Shown here in pieces: positions 28,820-29,296 of a stretch of DNA of 29,296 bases. The notes under the pieces were generated by a model. It was not told the DNA's origin. It saw only the letters and a list, made by a program, of their open reading frames with translations, and did not search any database. Source of the stretch: Stentor coeruleus. Lineage: Eukaryota; Ciliophora; Heterotrichea; Heterotrichida; Stentoridae. The position numbers and the translations under genes are program-made. Where the stretch lies: the NCBI GenBank assembly GCA_001970955.1, contig MPUH01000921.1, forward strand, positions 1 to 29,296, read 5' to 3'. Position 1 is the first letter of the stretch. Each line of letters opens with the position of its first letter.

Positions 28820-29296
28820 AAGGTTTAGAAATAGGTAATTATTTTAGTAATTTATGATTTTGTATTGGACTCTATTTAGTTGCTTGAGAAAAAATAGGAG
28901 ATTTTAGTTTAGATATGGGAATCAATTAAGATTTTTTTATTGTTATATGAGTTATATTTTTTGTGCTGCTTATAATTATTTTAAGATTTGGAAAATTGTT
29001 ATTTATGTTTGTTATGATGATTTGGAGAAAAGTAGGATTTGTATTTTTTATATAAGTTTGACATTTGAGAAATTTAATATAATCTATAATTGTGATATGT
29101 GAACTCATGTACATTTTTTTATATGCATTATACTGCTTTCTAAGATTTACAATTCCTTGATATGTATGATATAATAGTTTTATCCCAATCTAGATTATCT
29201 TGGTTTACTTTATGGAATAAGTAAAATCAAATATTAAGTAAATAAACTTATATAATTTATTCCTTCCTTAAAAATTTATATCTAATACAATAATCC
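28820..29296. other. 3' flank of the transporter gene to the window edge
   Basis: T-rich with more G than C after the stop, and nothing gene-like on the plus strand. An open frame on the minus strand at 28926-29114 is explained by this composition and is not listed as a gene. Confidence 0.6.

Noticed and set aside
28926-29114. 62-codon open frame on the minus strand
   Set aside because: It is rich in Ile, Thr and Asn, as expected from the complement of a T/G-rich 3' flank. There is no other support.

Overview
The window looks like macronuclear DNA of a heterotrich ciliate close to Stentor. It is AT-rich and gene-dense, with intronless or nearly intronless eukaryotic genes. All three stop codons act as stops: TAA and TAG end most genes and TGA ends the PX-START gene, so the genetic code appears standard. 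That argues against Blepharisma and most other ciliates. The strongest signature is five introns of exactly 15 nt, each starting GTA and ending TAG: three in the PX-START gene, one in an MFSD1-like transporter and one in its decayed paralogue. Removing each one deletes an in-frame stop and restores a family-like protein.

Layout, left to right. The C-terminal tail of a cut-off gene (+) is followed by acetyl-CoA C-acetyltransferase (+), a folylpolyglutamate/dihydrofolate synthase (+), and a long spacer with possible gene relics. Next come a MAK/ICK-type kinase (+), a decayed MFSD1-like pseudogene (+), a four-exon PX-START lipid-binding protein (+) and a calcium-dependent protein kinase with a myristoylation-type N-terminus (+). 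A frameshifted integrase relic (-) follows, then SEC23 (-). After a spacer holding a zinc-ribbon relic come an unrecognised 588-residue protein (+), a CDK (-), a small putative gene (-) and a secreted, probably GPI-anchored cysteine-rich protein (-). That last gene is divergent from a TALPID3-like coiled-coil protein (+). The window ends with a TPR-IQ protein (+) and the intact MFSD1-like transporter (+).

The genes do not form a pathway or operon. Shared themes are signalling and cilia (MAK/ICK kinase, TALPID3-like protein, TPR-IQ calmodulin-binding protein, CDPK, CDK), membrane and lipid traffic (SEC23, PX-START, MFSD1-like) and metabolism (thiolase, FPGS).

A window-wide pattern is that sequence upstream of start codons is A/C-rich on the coding strand, while sequence after stop codons is T/G-rich. 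Spacers therefore switch composition part-way along, and this creates false long open frames on the opposite strand. No CRISPR, tRNA, rRNA or telomere was seen, and I did not find a clearly new multi-gene system. The best leads are the PX-START fusion, the live/dead transporter pair, the internally deleted integrase, the 25-bp divergent start-codon spacing and the orphan proteins.
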